This document shows positions 1 to 8,375 of a DNA stretch of 64,000 nt, one piece after another (the first letter of the stretch is position 1; each line of letters starts with the position of its first letter). The DNA lies in NCBI GenBank assembly GCA_963761525.1, contig CAVXHG010000002.1, forward strand, positions 248,001 to 312,000. The letters run 5' to 3'. Below the pieces are notes generated by a model, which saw only the letters and a list, made by a program, of their open reading frames with translations, was not told the DNA's origin and made no database searches. The stretch is from BOG-931 sp963761525. Its GTDB lineage: Bacteria > Pseudomonadota > Alphaproteobacteria > Rhizobiales > Xanthobacteraceae. Both the position numbers and the translations under genes were made by a program.

Positions 1-627
1 GAACGCGAACATGGCCCGGGCGTCGCCGATGCCGGCGCCGGCCAGCGTGCGGATCGGGCCGGCCGAGATGGCATTGACGCGGATGGCGCTGCCGCCGAAG
101 TCGACGGCGAGATAACGCACGGAAGCTTCCAGCGCTGCCTTGGCGACACCCATCGCGTTGTAATTCGGCATCGCGCGCTCGCCGCCGTTATAGGTCAGCG
201 TCAGCATCGATCCGCCGTTCGGCATCATGGCTGCGGCCCGCCGCGCCGCTTCCGTGAATGCGAAGCACGAGATCAGCATGGTCCGAACGAAGTTCTCGCG
301 CGTGGTATCGGCGTATCGGCCGGTGAGCTGCGTCTTGTCGGAAAATGCAATCGCATGAACCAGAAAATCGAGCGTGCCCCAGGTCCGGCTCAGCTCGGCG
401 AACACGGCATCGAGCGAAGCGATATCTTCGACATCGCACGGCAGGACCATATCGGCATTGACCGAAGCGGCCAGCGGCTTGACCCGCTTGCCGAGCGCGT
501 CGCCCTGATAAGTGAAAGCGAGCGTGGCATCGTGCGCTGCCAGAGTCTTGGCGATGCCCCACGCAATGGAGTGATCATTCGCGACGCCCATGATGAGGCC
601 GCGCTTGCCGTTCATCAGTCCCGGCAT
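1..627 (-). CDS. fabI: Enoyl-ACP reductase (NADH) FabI, 3' end missing
   Basis: This gene catalyses the last reduction step of the type II fatty-acid elongation cycle in the cytoplasm. Reading the minus strand from an ATG at 625-627 gives MPGLMNGKRGLIMGVANDHS, the glycine-rich NAD-binding start of FabI, followed by SIAWGIAKTLAAHDA. The short-chain reductase catalytic pair appears later as YNAMGVAKAAL (Tyr-x6-Lys), with NAISAGPIRTLAGAGI after it. About 209 residues are present and the frame leaves the window, so roughly the last 60 residues are missing. A second ATG at 613-615 (MNGKRG) is an equally possible start. It lies 3 bp after the fabB stop, so fabA-fabB-fabI form one operon. Confidence 0.95.
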   Translation of the reverse strand, partial: MPGLMNGKRGLIMGVANDHSIAWGIAKTLAAHDATLAFTYQGDALGKRVKPLAASVNADMVLPCDVEDIASLDAVFAELSRTWGTLDFLVHAIAFSDKTQLTGRYADTTRENFVRTMLISCFAFTEAARRAAAMMPNGGSMLTLTYNGGERAMPNYNAMGVAKAALEASVRYLAVDFGGSAIRVNAISAGPIRTLAGAGIGDARAMFAF

Positions 628-630
628 GCG

Positions 631-1854
631 TCAGGCGTCCACGTGTTTGAAGACCAGGGAGGCGTTGGTGCCGCCAAAGCCAAAGGAATTGGACAGCACG
701 CAGCCAAGCGTAACGTTATCGCGTCGCTCGCGCACGATCGGCATATCTTCGAAGGCAGGGTCGAGCTTCTGGATATTCGCGCTTTCGCAGATGAAGCCCG
801 AGTTCATCATCAGCAACGAATAGATCGCTTCATGCACGCCGGTAGCGCCCTGGGAATGGCCGGTCAGGGATTTGGTCGCCGAGATCGGCGGGCACTTGTC
901 GCCGGAGCCAAAGACTTCGCGGATCGCTTCGATCTCCTTGAGATCGCCGATTGGCGTCGATGTCGCATGCGGATTGATGTAATCGACCGGCAGCTTTACG
1001 CCATTAAGCGCCATGCGCATGCAGCGGGCCGCTCCTTCTCCGGACGGCGCAACCATGTCGGCACCATCCGAGCTTGCGCCATAGCCGGCGACCTCGGCAT
1101 AGATGCGCGCCCCGCGCGCCTTGGCACGCTCGAACTCTTCGAGCACCAGCACGCCGGCGCCGCCGCTGATAACGAAGCCGTCGCGATCGGCGTCGTAAGC
1201 GCGCGATGCCTTGGTCGGGGTATCGTTGTACTTCGAAGACAACGCGCCCATGGCGTCGAACAAGACCGTCAAGGTCCAGTCGAGTTCCTCGCAACCGCCA
1301 GCGAACATCACATCCTGCTTGTTGTACTGAATAAGCTCGTAAGCATTGCCGATACAGTGGTTCGACGTCGCGCAGGCCGATGAGATTGAATAGCTGAGGC
1401 CCTTGATTTTGAACCAGGTCGCGAGCGTTGCCGATGCGCTTGATGACATGGCTTTCGGCACCGCGAACGGACCGACCCGCTTCGGACCTTTGCTGCGGGT
1501 GACGTCGGCGCTTTCGACAATCGTGCGGGTCGACGGTCCGCCCGAGCCCATGATGATTCCCGTGCGCTCGTTCGAAACCTCGTTCTCGGAGAGGCCGGAG
1601 TCGCGGATCGCCTGCTCCATGGCGACGTGGTTCCAGGCGGCGCCGCCGCCGAGGAAACGCATGGCGCGGCGGTCGACCGCTTCGCTCGGATCCAGCGTCG
1701 GCGCGCCATGCACCTGACAGCGGAAACCGAGCTCTGCATATTTATCGGCGCGCACGATGCCGGATTTGGCTTCGCGCAACGACGCCATCACTTCCTGTGT
1801 GTTGTTGCCAATGGATGAGACAATGCCCATCCCGGTGACGACCACCCGCCTCAT
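631..1854 (-). CDS. fabB: Beta-ketoacyl-ACP synthase I FabB
   Basis: This is the condensing enzyme that elongates unsaturated acyl-ACP in fatty-acid synthesis. The 407-residue product matches the usual length. The thiolase-fold triad is visible: the nucleophile Cys161 in SSACATSNH, His296 in NPHATSTPIGD (where most homologues read HGTSTP), and His333 in KSLTGHSQGA. The glycine-rich C-terminus SNSFGFGGTNASLVF is typical of KAS enzymes. It lies 26 bp after fabA and 3 bp before fabI. Pairing with fabA marks the anaerobic-type route to unsaturated fatty acids known in alpha- and gammaproteobacteria. Confidence 0.97.
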   Translation of the reverse strand: MRRVVVTGMGIVSSIGNNTQEVMASLREAKSGIVRADKYAELGFRCQVHGAPTLDPSEAVDRRAMRFLGGGAAWNHVAMEQAIRDSGLSENEVSNERTGIIMGSGGPSTRTIVESADVTRSKGPKRVGPFAVPKAMSSSASATLATWFKIKGLSYSISSACATSNHCIGNAYELIQYNKQDVMFAGGCEELDWTLTVLFDAMGALSSKYNDTPTKASRAYDADRDGFVISGGAGVLVLEEFERAKARGARIYAEVAGYGASSDGADMVAPSGEGAARCMRMALNGVKLPVDYINPHATSTPIGDLKEIEAIREVFGSGDKCPPISATKSLTGHSQGATGVHEAIYSLLMMNSGFICESANIQKLDPAFEDMPIVRERRDNVTLGCVLSNSFGFGGTNASLVFKHVDA

Positions 1855-1880
1855 GTTTGCCTCGCCTTATCGGGCCAGCT

Positions 1881-2408
1881 TCAGGCGCCGTTGGTCTGCG
1901 GCGCTACGTCCCGGAACAGCCCGACCTTGAGATCGAGCGCACGGTAGATCACGGTGCCGTCAGCCGACAGCCAGCCGTCCGCGACGCCGAGCACGAGCTT
2001 TGAGCGCATGACCCGCTTGATGTCGATGCCGTAGACGATGTTTTTCATCGTCGGCAGCACTTGCCCAGAAAACTTCAGTTCGCCCATGCCAAGTGCACGG
2101 CCTTTGCCCGGTGAACCGAGCCAGCCAAGGAAGAAGCCGAGTAACTGCCACAGTGCGTCGAGTCCAAGGCAACCCGGCATCACCGGATCGCCTTTGAAGT
2201 GGCACGGGAAGAACCAAAGGTCCGGCTTCAAGTCGAGCACCGCCCGCACCAGACCCTTGCCATGCTCGCCGCCCAGCTCTGCGATCTCGGAAATGCGGTC
2301 GAACATCAGCATGGGGGGCAGCGGGAGCTGCGGCCCCTCGACGAATAGCTCGCCACGGCCGCAGGCCAGCAGATCCTCGTATTCGAAGTTCGAACGCCGA
2401 TCTTGCAT
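1881..2408 (-). CDS. fabA: 3-hydroxydecanoyl-ACP dehydratase/isomerase FabA
   Basis: FabA dehydrates 3-hydroxydecanoyl-ACP and isomerises trans-2 to cis-3-decenoyl-ACP, the branch point for unsaturated fatty acids. The product has 175 residues, close to the usual 170. The hot-dog-fold active site is visible: His70 in WFFPCHFKGDPVMPG and Asp84 in CLGLDALWQ. It is the first gene of the fabA-fabB-fabI operon and diverges from irr across about 208 bp. This fabA/irr neighbourhood is conserved in Bradyrhizobiaceae and relatives (established knowledge). Confidence 0.97.
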   Translation of the reverse strand: MQDRRSNFEYEDLLACGRGELFVEGPQLPLPPMLMFDRISEIAELGGEHGKGLVRAVLDLKPDLWFFPCHFKGDPVMPGCLGLDALWQLLGFFLGWLGSPGKGRALGMGELKFSGQVLPTMKNIVYGIDIKRVMRSKLVLGVADGWLSADGTVIYRALDLKVGLFRDVAPQTNGA

Positions 2409-2532
2409 CGATTCTAAGCTCCGCCCCGTTGCTTCAAGTCCCTAACATATAGGGGTAATGCGGGCAAAGCCGCACCACTTCTGCGGAGCAACTACAACGG
2501 GAAATTGCTTCCGCGTCCTGTCCTCTGGACAG

Positions 2533-2560
2533 TTGCAGCGGCCGTGGCGTGGCGTATAAT
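2533..2560 (+). promoter_or_regulatory. Sigma70-like promoter for irr
   Basis: TTGCAG at 2533-2538 and a perfect TATAAT at 2555-2560 are separated by 16 bp and point towards irr, whose ATG is 56 bp downstream. This is a sequence match only; no start site is known. I found no clear TTTAGAA-N-TTCTAAA iron-control element in the fabA/irr gap. Confidence 0.5.
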
Positions 2561-2616
2561 GATTTCACTTGCAACAATCTGGCTGGCCCCCAATTTGGGC
2601 ACAGGACCAAAGGCCT

Positions 2617-3147
2617 ATGACACAGTCGCGTTCTTTTCCTTCCGGGTTCACCCCACTGTCGGCCAAACCGGCAGTCGCCGATCCGATGGCAGCCAATCCA
2701 ATGGCGGCGATGTCGGCGCGTTCCGACCTCACCGGCTGCCCTTGGCATGACGTCAAGGAGAAGCTCCGCGGCGTAGGCTTGCGGCCGACCCGGCAGCGCA
2801 TGGCGCTTGGCTGGATCCTGTTCGGCAAGGGCGACCGCCACGTCACGGCGGAAATGCTGTACGAGGAAGCCACCCACGCCAAGGTTCCGGTGTCGCTGGC
2901 GACAGTTTACAACACGCTGCACCAGTTCACCGAAGTCGGCCTGCTGCGGCAGGTCGCTGTTGATGGTTCGAAAGCCTACTTCGATACCAACAATTCCGAA
3001 CACCATCACTTCTTCGTCGAAGACAAAGACGATTTGATGGACATTCCGGTCAACGACGTCATCGTTGGCAAAGCGCCGGTCGCGCCGGAAGGCTACGAGA
3101 TCTCGCGCATCGATGTGGTGGTGCGGCTGCGCCGCAAGAAGGTCTGA
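2617..3147 (+). CDS. irr: Iron response regulator Irr (Fur family)
   Basis: Irr is the global iron/haem-responsive regulator of rhizobia and degrades or loses activity when it senses haem. The haem regulatory motif GCPWHDV is present (Cys41-Pro42), followed by the Fur-type winged helix (LRPTRQRMALGWILF, VSLATVYNTLHQF) and the second haem-binding histidine cluster HHH at 129-131. I chose the ATG at 2617, giving 176 residues, because an AGGA-rich stretch precedes it and the upstream 16 codons look non-coding. A GTG or TTG start further up is possible. It diverges from fabA and converges on the SH3 gene across a short hairpin. Confidence 0.95.
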   Translation: MTQSRSFPSGFTPLSAKPAVADPMAANPMAAMSARSDLTGCPWHDVKEKLRGVGLRPTRQRMALGWILFGKGDRHVTAEMLYEEATHAKVPVSLATVYNTLHQFTEVGLLRQVAVDGSKAYFDTNNSEHHHFFVEDKDDLMDIPVNDVIVGKAPVAPEGYEISRIDVVVRLRRKKV

Positions 3148-3155
3148 ACCATCAT

Positions 3156-3173
3156 GCCCCGCGAAAGCGGGGC
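3156..3173. terminator. Bidirectional hairpin between irr and the SH3 gene
   Basis: GCCCCGC-GAAA-GCGGGGC is a perfect 7-bp stem with a GAAA loop, placed between two convergent genes. It has no U-tract, so termination is inferred from position. The same core (GC-GAAA-GC flanked by pyrimidine/purine arms) recurs near 20099 and in the repeat at 60272, so it may be part of a dispersed palindromic family. Confidence 0.5.
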
Positions 3174-3179
3174 ACTTCG

Positions 3180-3713
3180 TCAGTCGATCTTCTCGTTCGG
3201 ATAGACGCCCCACAGTTCGTTCTGCTGAACCCAGCCTTCAAAGCCGTCGCCCGAAATCTCGCACCAGCTTCCGGTGCAGTGTTTGACCGTCGCCAGCACG
3301 CCGACCTGCAATTGCGCTGTCACCGCGCTCTTGTCGTCGGGCTTGCCGTAAAGCTGCGCCAGATCGGTCTTTGATTTCATCTGCACAACGGCTGTGCGCT
3401 TGCCCGATAGCAGGGAGTGATAGACCCAGCCCTCGGTGCCGTCGGAATCGCGAATGCGGCGCCAGTCTTCGAATTCGGCGGTGATTTCCACCGGCCAGCC
3501 GACCCGCGTGTAGATGTAAGAAACATCATGATCTTTGTCGGGACCGCCGCGCACGTTCACGCGGTCAGCCTTGATGCTGACAAAACGCGGCACCGGCAGG
3601 CTGCTTGTGGTGTCACCGCCGGCCCAGGCGGCGCCAGCAGCCAGTAACAGCGCCAATGGGGCCGCAACCGCGACCCGTCCCCAGCCCATTTTCAGCCTCC
3701 CACGCCGCAACAT
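3180..3713 (-). CDS. Secreted bacterial SH3-domain protein
   Basis: The product has a signal peptide (MGWGRVAVAAPLALLLAAGA followed by AWA) and two bacterial SH3-like repeats, the first around RVNVRGGPDKDHDVSYIY and the second around DDKSAVTAQLQVGVLATVKH. Such proteins bind the cell envelope, but no specific partner can be named. The open frame extends to 3845, but that part runs through the palindrome at 3764-3840 and reads as non-coding. I therefore prefer a start at 3713 (MLRRGRLKMGWG), about 177 residues; 3731 and 3689 are alternatives. The end GVYPNEKID is usual for this family in Hyphomicrobiales. Confidence 0.85.
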   Translation of the reverse strand: MLRRGRLKMGWGRVAVAAPLALLLAAGAAWAGGDTTSSLPVPRFVSIKADRVNVRGGPDKDHDVSYIYTRVGWPVEITAEFEDWRRIRDSDGTEGWVYHSLLSGKRTAVVQMKSKTDLAQLYGKPDDKSAVTAQLQVGVLATVKHCTGSWCEISGDGFEGWVQQNELWGVYPNEKID

Positions 3714-3763
3714 CGCGACATGCCCTGTCATTATTTCGATCCGCAGGTGCTCCGGAAGAACAC

Positions 3764-3840
3764 TAGTGGAGCGGATTTGACATTCGCTCCTTGCCGTGCC
3801 GCTTGTTCGCGAAGCGAATGTCAAATCCAAAGCTCCACTA
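3764..3840. repeat. Large palindrome A, arms about 25 bp
   Basis: Left arm 3764-3788 and right arm 3813-3840 are exact reverse complements except for three extra bases (AAA, 3829-3831 region) in the right arm. The inner half of each arm reads GGATTTGACATTCGCT or its complement and the outer end is TAGTGGAGC. The loop is 24 bp. It lies upstream of the SH3 gene, next to palindrome B. Confidence 0.85.
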
Positions 3841-3853
3841 GCCACTTATATTT

Positions 3854-3931
3854 GTTAGTGGTTCTTTGATTCAAACATTCGCACAAGGCGGTCCCGGAAT
3901 GGGATGCGAATGTTTGAACCGAACCACTAAC
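3854..3931. repeat. Large palindrome B, related to palindrome A
   Basis: Left arm 3854-3882 and right arm 3905-3931 are inverted repeats with the core AAACATTCGCA and the outer end GTTAGTGG. One arm again carries three more bases than the other. It starts 14 bp after palindrome A ends and shares its plan: a TAGTGG end, a GATT(T/C)(A/G)A..CATTCGC inner part, and a loop of about 22 bp. Confidence 0.85.
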
Positions 3932-4044
3932 GCGCTTTTTCAAAGCGCGGCCATCTGATAGAGAGATTTTGATGAGCCACCTTCCCATTGCAGTGTCGGC
4001 GAGGGCGGTTAACGGGGCCTGAACGGGTGTAAGAGGCAATTCGC

Positions 4045-5046
4045 ATGGCGTCCGGCAAAAAGCCGCTTGTTGTGGTCACCCGCAGGCTGCCGGACAGCGT
4101 TGAAATGCGCATGCGCGAGCTGTTCGATGCCCGCCTGAACGCTGACGACAAGCCGATGAGTCAGGCCGAGTTGCTGGCGGCGGCCAAAGTCGCCGACGTG
4201 ATCGTGCCGACGGTGACCGATCACATCGACCGCGCGGTGCTCGGTCAGGCCGGAGACAAGCTCAAGCTGATCGCCAATTTCGGCAACGGCGTCGACAATA
4301 TCGACGTGGCGACGGCGGTTCAGCGTGGCATCACCGTGACCAATACGCCGGGCGTCCTCACCGAAGACACCGCCGACATGACCATGGCGCTGATCCTCGC
4401 CGTGCCGCGGCGTCTGGCCGAAGGCGCACAGGTGCTGACCGGCGGCCAGGAATGGGGCGGCTGGAGCCCGACCTGGATGCTCGGCCATCGCATCGGCGGC
4501 AAACGGCTCGGCATCGTCGGTATGGGGCGGATCGGCCAGGCGGTGGCGCGGCGCGCCCACGCATTCGGTCTGAAGATCCACTACCACGACCGCCGCCGCA
4601 TGGCGGCTGCGGCGGAAGAGGAATTGCACGCGACCTACTGGGAAAGTCTCGACCAGATGCTGGCGCGTATGGACATCATCTCGGTCAATTGCCCGCATAC
4701 GCCGGCGACCTATCATTTGCTCTCGGCGCGGCGGCTGAAACTGATCCGGCCCGAGGCCTATATCGTCAACACCGCGCGCGGCGAAGTGATCGACGAGAAT
4801 GCGCTGGCGCGGCTGATCGAAGCGAAAGAGATCGCCGGTGCCGGCCTCGACGTGTTCGAGCACGAACCGGCAGTCAGTCCCAAGCTCGTCAAGCTCGCGA
4901 AAGCCGGCAAGGTCGTGCTGCTGCCGCATCTTGCCTCGGCGACGGTCGAAGGCCGCGTCGACATGGGCGAGAAAGTCATCGTCAACATCAAGACTTTCAT
5001 GGACGGTCACCGGCCGCCGGACCGGGTCTTGCCGTCGATGCTGTGA
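4045..5046 (+). CDS. D-2-hydroxyacid dehydrogenase, glyoxylate/hydroxypyruvate reductase type
   Basis: This NAD(P)H-dependent enzyme interconverts 2-oxoacids and D-2-hydroxyacids; the closest type by eye is glyoxylate/hydroxypyruvate reductase. The 333-residue product has the Rossmann motif GIVGMGRIGQAVARR (about 157-170) and the catalytic set Arg245 (NTARGEVID), Glu274 (FEHEP) and His295 (LPHLASAT). HDRRR follows the second Rossmann strand, a basic stretch compatible with NADPH. The start has a GAGG about 9 bp upstream. It precedes ggt by 20 bp. Together with the aminotransferase at 18.8 kb it could serve glyoxylate/serine metabolism, but that is inference. Confidence 0.88.
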   Translation: MASGKKPLVVVTRRLPDSVEMRMRELFDARLNADDKPMSQAELLAAAKVADVIVPTVTDHIDRAVLGQAGDKLKLIANFGNGVDNIDVATAVQRGITVTNTPGVLTEDTADMTMALILAVPRRLAEGAQVLTGGQEWGGWSPTWMLGHRIGGKRLGIVGMGRIGQAVARRAHAFGLKIHYHDRRRMAAAAEEELHATYWESLDQMLARMDIISVNCPHTPATYHLLSARRLKLIRPEAYIVNTARGEVIDENALARLIEAKEIAGAGLDVFEHEPAVSPKLVKLAKAGKVVLLPHLASATVEGRVDMGEKVIVNIKTFMDGHRPPDRVLPSML

Positions 5047-5066
5047 GCAGCCACGTAACCCGTGCA

Positions 5067-6791
5067 ATGCTGAGATTTCCCCGGCGCCCGATCTTCCCTC
5101 TTTTATGTCTTACGATGATCGGCACCGCCGCGTTGCCGATCACTGCGCGCAGCGATGGTCAAATCGGCCATGCGCAGGCGGTTACTGCCGCAAACGGCAT
5201 GGTGGTGACGCAAGAGGTGCTCGCGACGCATGTCGGCGTCAATATTTTGCAGCAAGGCGGTAATGCCGTGGACGCGGCGGTCGCCGTCGGATTCGCGATG
5301 GCGGTGACTTACCCGCGTGCCGGCAATCTCGGCGGCGGCGGATTCATGCTGATCCATCTCGCCTCCGGCAAGGACACAGCGATTGATTATCGCGAGACCG
5401 CGCCGCAAGGCATCACCGACAAGACGTTCCTCGATGCTGACGGTAATGCCGATCCGCACAAATCCCGCGATACTGCACTGGCCATCGGCGTGCCTGGTAC
5501 GGTCGCCGGTCTCACAATGGCCGAGGAAAAATATGGTTCAGGCCGCTTTACGCTTGCGCAACTGATCGCACCGGCGATTGCGTTTGCGCGCGACGGTTTC
5601 GCTGTCTCCGGGGATTTATCCGGCCTGTCGCCGTCCGAGCTGACGCGGCTTGGACATTGGCCCTCGACGGCAAAGATTTTCCTCAAAGCCGACGGCAAGC
5701 TGCTGTCCGATGGCGATCGTCTGGTGCAGAGCGATCTTGCCAATGTGCTTCAGTCGATCGCAACCGGCGGTCCCCGTGCATTTTATGATGGCCCTGTCGC
5801 TGAAAAGATCGCTTTGGCGGTTCAAGCTGCCGGCGGCGTGATGACCGTGCAGGACCTAAACGGTTATACCGCCTATGAGCGCGAGCCGGTGCGCGGCACC
5901 TACCGCGGTTATGACGTTGTCTCGATGCCGCCGCCGTCTTCAGGCGGAGTCGAACTGATCGAAATGCTCAATATTCTTGAAGGTTTCGATCTTGCTCACC
6001 AGGACGATGCGCACGAGGCGCATTTCCTGGTCGAAGCGATGAAGCGCGCTTACGCCGACCGTGCGCTGTTTCTCGGCGATCCCGACACTGTGAAAGTGCC
6101 GGTGACACGGCTCACCTCCAAGGATTATGCCGCGAAGTGGCGTGCCACCATCGATCCCGATCGCGCGACGCCGGCCGGCGAAATCCGCCCCGGCGGCTTC
6201 GTCGATCATGAAGGCCACAACACCACGCATTTTTCGGTCGTCGACAAATTCGGCAACGCAGTGTCGAACACCTACACGCTTAATTTCAGTTACGGCGTCG
6301 GTCTGGTCGCCGAAGGCACCGGTATCATCCTCAATAACGAGCTTGACGACTTCGCGGTGAAGCCGAACGCGCCGAATGCCTATGGCCTGATCGGCTATGA
6401 GGCCAATCAGCCGGCGCCGGGAAAACGGCCGCTGTCGTCGATGACACCGACCATCCTGCTCAAGAACGACAAGCCGTATCTTGTCACCGGCTCACCGGGC
6501 GGCAGCCGTATCATCACCACGGTGTTGCAGGTGCTGATCAATGCCGTCGATCGCGGCATGGATATCGCGAGCGCGGAGTCAGCGCCGCGCATCCATAATC
6601 AATGGATGCCCGATCAGGTGTTCGCCGAACCCGGTGTTTCGCCCGATGTGATCGATGGGTTGGAAAAGCGCGGCGATAAGGTCGTGCCGACACCGCCGTT
6701 CACCGCGGCCGCTTCCATCATCGCCACGCCGGATGGATTCGTCGGGGCCATCGATCCGCGCTCGCACTGGGGCCTCGCGGCGGGATATTAG
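5067..6791 (+). CDS. ggt: Gamma-glutamyltransferase
   Basis: Gamma-glutamyltransferase cleaves glutathione and other gamma-glutamyl compounds in the periplasm and matures by self-cleavage into two subunits. The 574-residue product begins with a signal peptide (RRPIFPLLCLTMIGTAALPI) and has the conserved stretch NAVDAAVAVGFAMAVTYPRA. The processing site and catalytic threonine are NTTHFSVVDKFGNAVS (Thr386), and SSMTPTI plus GSPGGSRIITTVLQ lie in the small subunit. I chose the ATG at 5067, as the frame upstream overlaps the dehydrogenase. Its last 55 bp are repeated, degenerate and in the same orientation, at 9548 and 10771. Confidence 0.93.
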   Translation: MLRFPRRPIFPLLCLTMIGTAALPITARSDGQIGHAQAVTAANGMVVTQEVLATHVGVNILQQGGNAVDAAVAVGFAMAVTYPRAGNLGGGGFMLIHLASGKDTAIDYRETAPQGITDKTFLDADGNADPHKSRDTALAIGVPGTVAGLTMAEEKYGSGRFTLAQLIAPAIAFARDGFAVSGDLSGLSPSELTRLGHWPSTAKIFLKADGKLLSDGDRLVQSDLANVLQSIATGGPRAFYDGPVAEKIALAVQAAGGVMTVQDLNGYTAYEREPVRGTYRGYDVVSMPPPSSGGVELIEMLNILEGFDLAHQDDAHEAHFLVEAMKRAYADRALFLGDPDTVKVPVTRLTSKDYAAKWRATIDPDRATPAGEIRPGGFVDHEGHNTTHFSVVDKFGNAVSNTYTLNFSYGVGLVAEGTGIILNNELDDFAVKPNAPNAYGLIGYEANQPAPGKRPLSSMTPTILLKNDKPYLVTGSPGGSRIITTVLQVLINAVDRGMDIASAESAPRIHNQWMPDQVFAEPGVSPDVIDGLEKRGDKVVPTPPFTAAASIIATPDGFVGAIDPRSHWGLAAGY

Positions 6792-6821
6792 GCGGGCAAG
6801 GCAATCTCGACGGACTAAAGA

Positions 6822-8048
6822 TTAGGGCGATTGCCGTGGCGCGCTGCGGGCCAAGGCGAAAACAGCCACGATCGCGGCAGCGAAGCCTGAGGCGGCGCCG
6901 ACGCCAAGCGCCCATCGCGGCCCGCAGTGGTTGGCCACCCACCCGACGATCGGCGCTCCGACCGGTGTGCCCCCAAGTGCGATGCCGACGCGGAGCGCCA
7001 TGACCCGCCCCCTCATGGCGGGTTCGGTCGAGAGCTGCATCAGGCTGTTCGTGGTGTTGGTGAAAGTGAGCGCGGCCACACCAATGACGACGAGCGCGAC
7101 GGCGAAGACCCAGTAGCCCGGCGCAACGGCAGCCATTGTGCAGCCGAACCCGAAGACGGCCGCGCCGACAAGCAGCAAGTCAAATCGTGGTCGGTCGCGT
7201 CCGGCACCCAGCAGCGCGCCTGCCACCGTGCCGATCGCCATGATCGACGACAAAAGACCGTATCCACGGGCGTCGGCGTGGAAGACGCTGACGGCCATGG
7301 TCGAAATGAAGATCGGGAAGTTCAGGCCGAAGGTCCCGATCAGGAACAGCATGACGAGGATCGCCCTGAGGTCCGGGCGCCCCCAGACATAGCGGAACCC
7401 GTCGGTGAAACTTCCCTTGGCCCGATGTGCCCTGGCGTTTGGACGAAGCTCGGCGACGCGCAGGAACGCAAGCGAGATCAGCACCGCGACGAAGGAGGCG
7501 CCGTTGATCAAGAAAGCCCAGCCGGTGCCGATTGCGGCGATGATCACGCCGGAGACGGCCGGGCCGATCATCCGCGCCGCATTGAACGAGGTGGAGTTGA
7601 GCGCCACCGCGTTGTGCAAGTCTTCATCCCCAACCAGCTCCGCGACGAAGGTTTGACGCACCGGCGCATCGAACGCCGCGGCACTGCCGAACAGGAAGGC
7701 GAAGATGTACACGTGCCAGAGCTGGATGACGCCGGTGACGGTAAGCGCCCCCAGTGCCAGAGCAAGAGTGCCCATCGTCGCTTGTGTGGCGATCAGTAGC
7801 TTGCGCTGATTGAAATGGTCGGCGGCGAAGCCGGTCCAGGGCAGCAGAAGCAACTGCGGCCCGAACTGCAGCGCCATGACCAAGCCGACGGCCGAGGCGT
7901 CGTGATGGGTCAGTTGGGTGAACACCAGCCAGTCCTGGGCCGTCCGCTGCACCCAGGTGCCGACATTGGAGACGAAGGCGCCGGCGACCCAGACCCGATA
8001 ATTGAAGCTTCGCAAAGATCGGAAGACGCCCGAAACGGGAGCCTTCAT
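6822..8048 (-). CDS. MFS transporter, MFS_3/DHA3 type
   Basis: A 408-residue major facilitator of the MFS_3 family, with about 12 hydrophobic segments and the MFS loop motif DHFNQRKLL after helix 2. The conserved stretches AFDAPVRQTFVAELV and ALNSTSFNAARMIGPAVSG are typical of this exporter family; GRVMALRVGI follows in the second half. It is the last gene of a minus-strand operon (MarR regulator, isochorismatase-like enzyme, small membrane protein, this pump), and its ATG overlaps the preceding stop by 4 bp. Efflux of a small aromatic or toxic compound is the likely role; the substrate is unknown. Confidence 0.85.
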   Translation of the reverse strand: MKAPVSGVFRSLRSFNYRVWVAGAFVSNVGTWVQRTAQDWLVFTQLTHHDASAVGLVMALQFGPQLLLLPWTGFAADHFNQRKLLIATQATMGTLALALGALTVTGVIQLWHVYIFAFLFGSAAAFDAPVRQTFVAELVGDEDLHNAVALNSTSFNAARMIGPAVSGVIIAAIGTGWAFLINGASFVAVLISLAFLRVAELRPNARAHRAKGSFTDGFRYVWGRPDLRAILVMLFLIGTFGLNFPIFISTMAVSVFHADARGYGLLSSIMAIGTVAGALLGAGRDRPRFDLLLVGAAVFGFGCTMAAVAPGYWVFAVALVVIGVAALTFTNTTNSLMQLSTEPAMRGRVMALRVGIALGGTPVGAPIVGWVANHCGPRWALGVGAASGFAAAIVAVFALARSAPRQSP

Positions 8049-8374
8049 GGATGCTCCGGCGCATTGCCGCCATTGAAGCGGCCGAACTGCCGCGCCGCAA
8101 GGAGCGCGAGCAGAAACGCGCCAGCGCCGAATGCGGCGACATCGCCCATGTCCTTCAATTCAAAATCGCCGACACGGCAGACAAGCACATAGCCGACGGC
8201 AACATTGAAAAAGCCCCACAGCACGTTGACGGTCGATGACGAGAGTCCTTGTCCCGGCGGCTTGGCGAACGGACTCTGAAACGGCCTGCCCATCATGCCG
8301 CTGACGGCATGGGGGATCGCGTTCGCCAGAAAGGCACCGCCGAAGAAATAGGACAGGAGCAGGAGCCAGTGCAT
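8045..8374 (-). CDS. Small membrane protein in MarR operon
   Basis: The 109-residue product has about three hydrophobic segments (MHWLLLLSYFFGGAFLANAI, NVLWGFFNVAVGYVLVC, VAAFGAGAFLLALLAA). I do not recognise a characterised family. It sits 1 bp after the isochorismatase-like gene and overlaps the MFS start by 4 bp, so it is translationally coupled to both and probably acts with the pump. Confidence 0.75.
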   Translation of the reverse strand: MHWLLLLSYFFGGAFLANAIPHAVSGMMGRPFQSPFAKPPGQGLSSSTVNVLWGFFNVAVGYVLVCRVGDFELKDMGDVAAFGAGAFLLALLAARQFGRFNGGNAPEHP

Positions 8375-8375
8375 T

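Noticed and set aside
355..1383. 342-codon ORF opposite fabB/fabI
   Set aside because: It overlaps two certain genes in antisense and its translation shows no domain; long antisense frames are expected at this GC content.
2409..2616. Irr or Fur box in the fabA/irr gap
   Set aside because: Only half of an iron-control element (TTCTAA) is visible; not enough to call.
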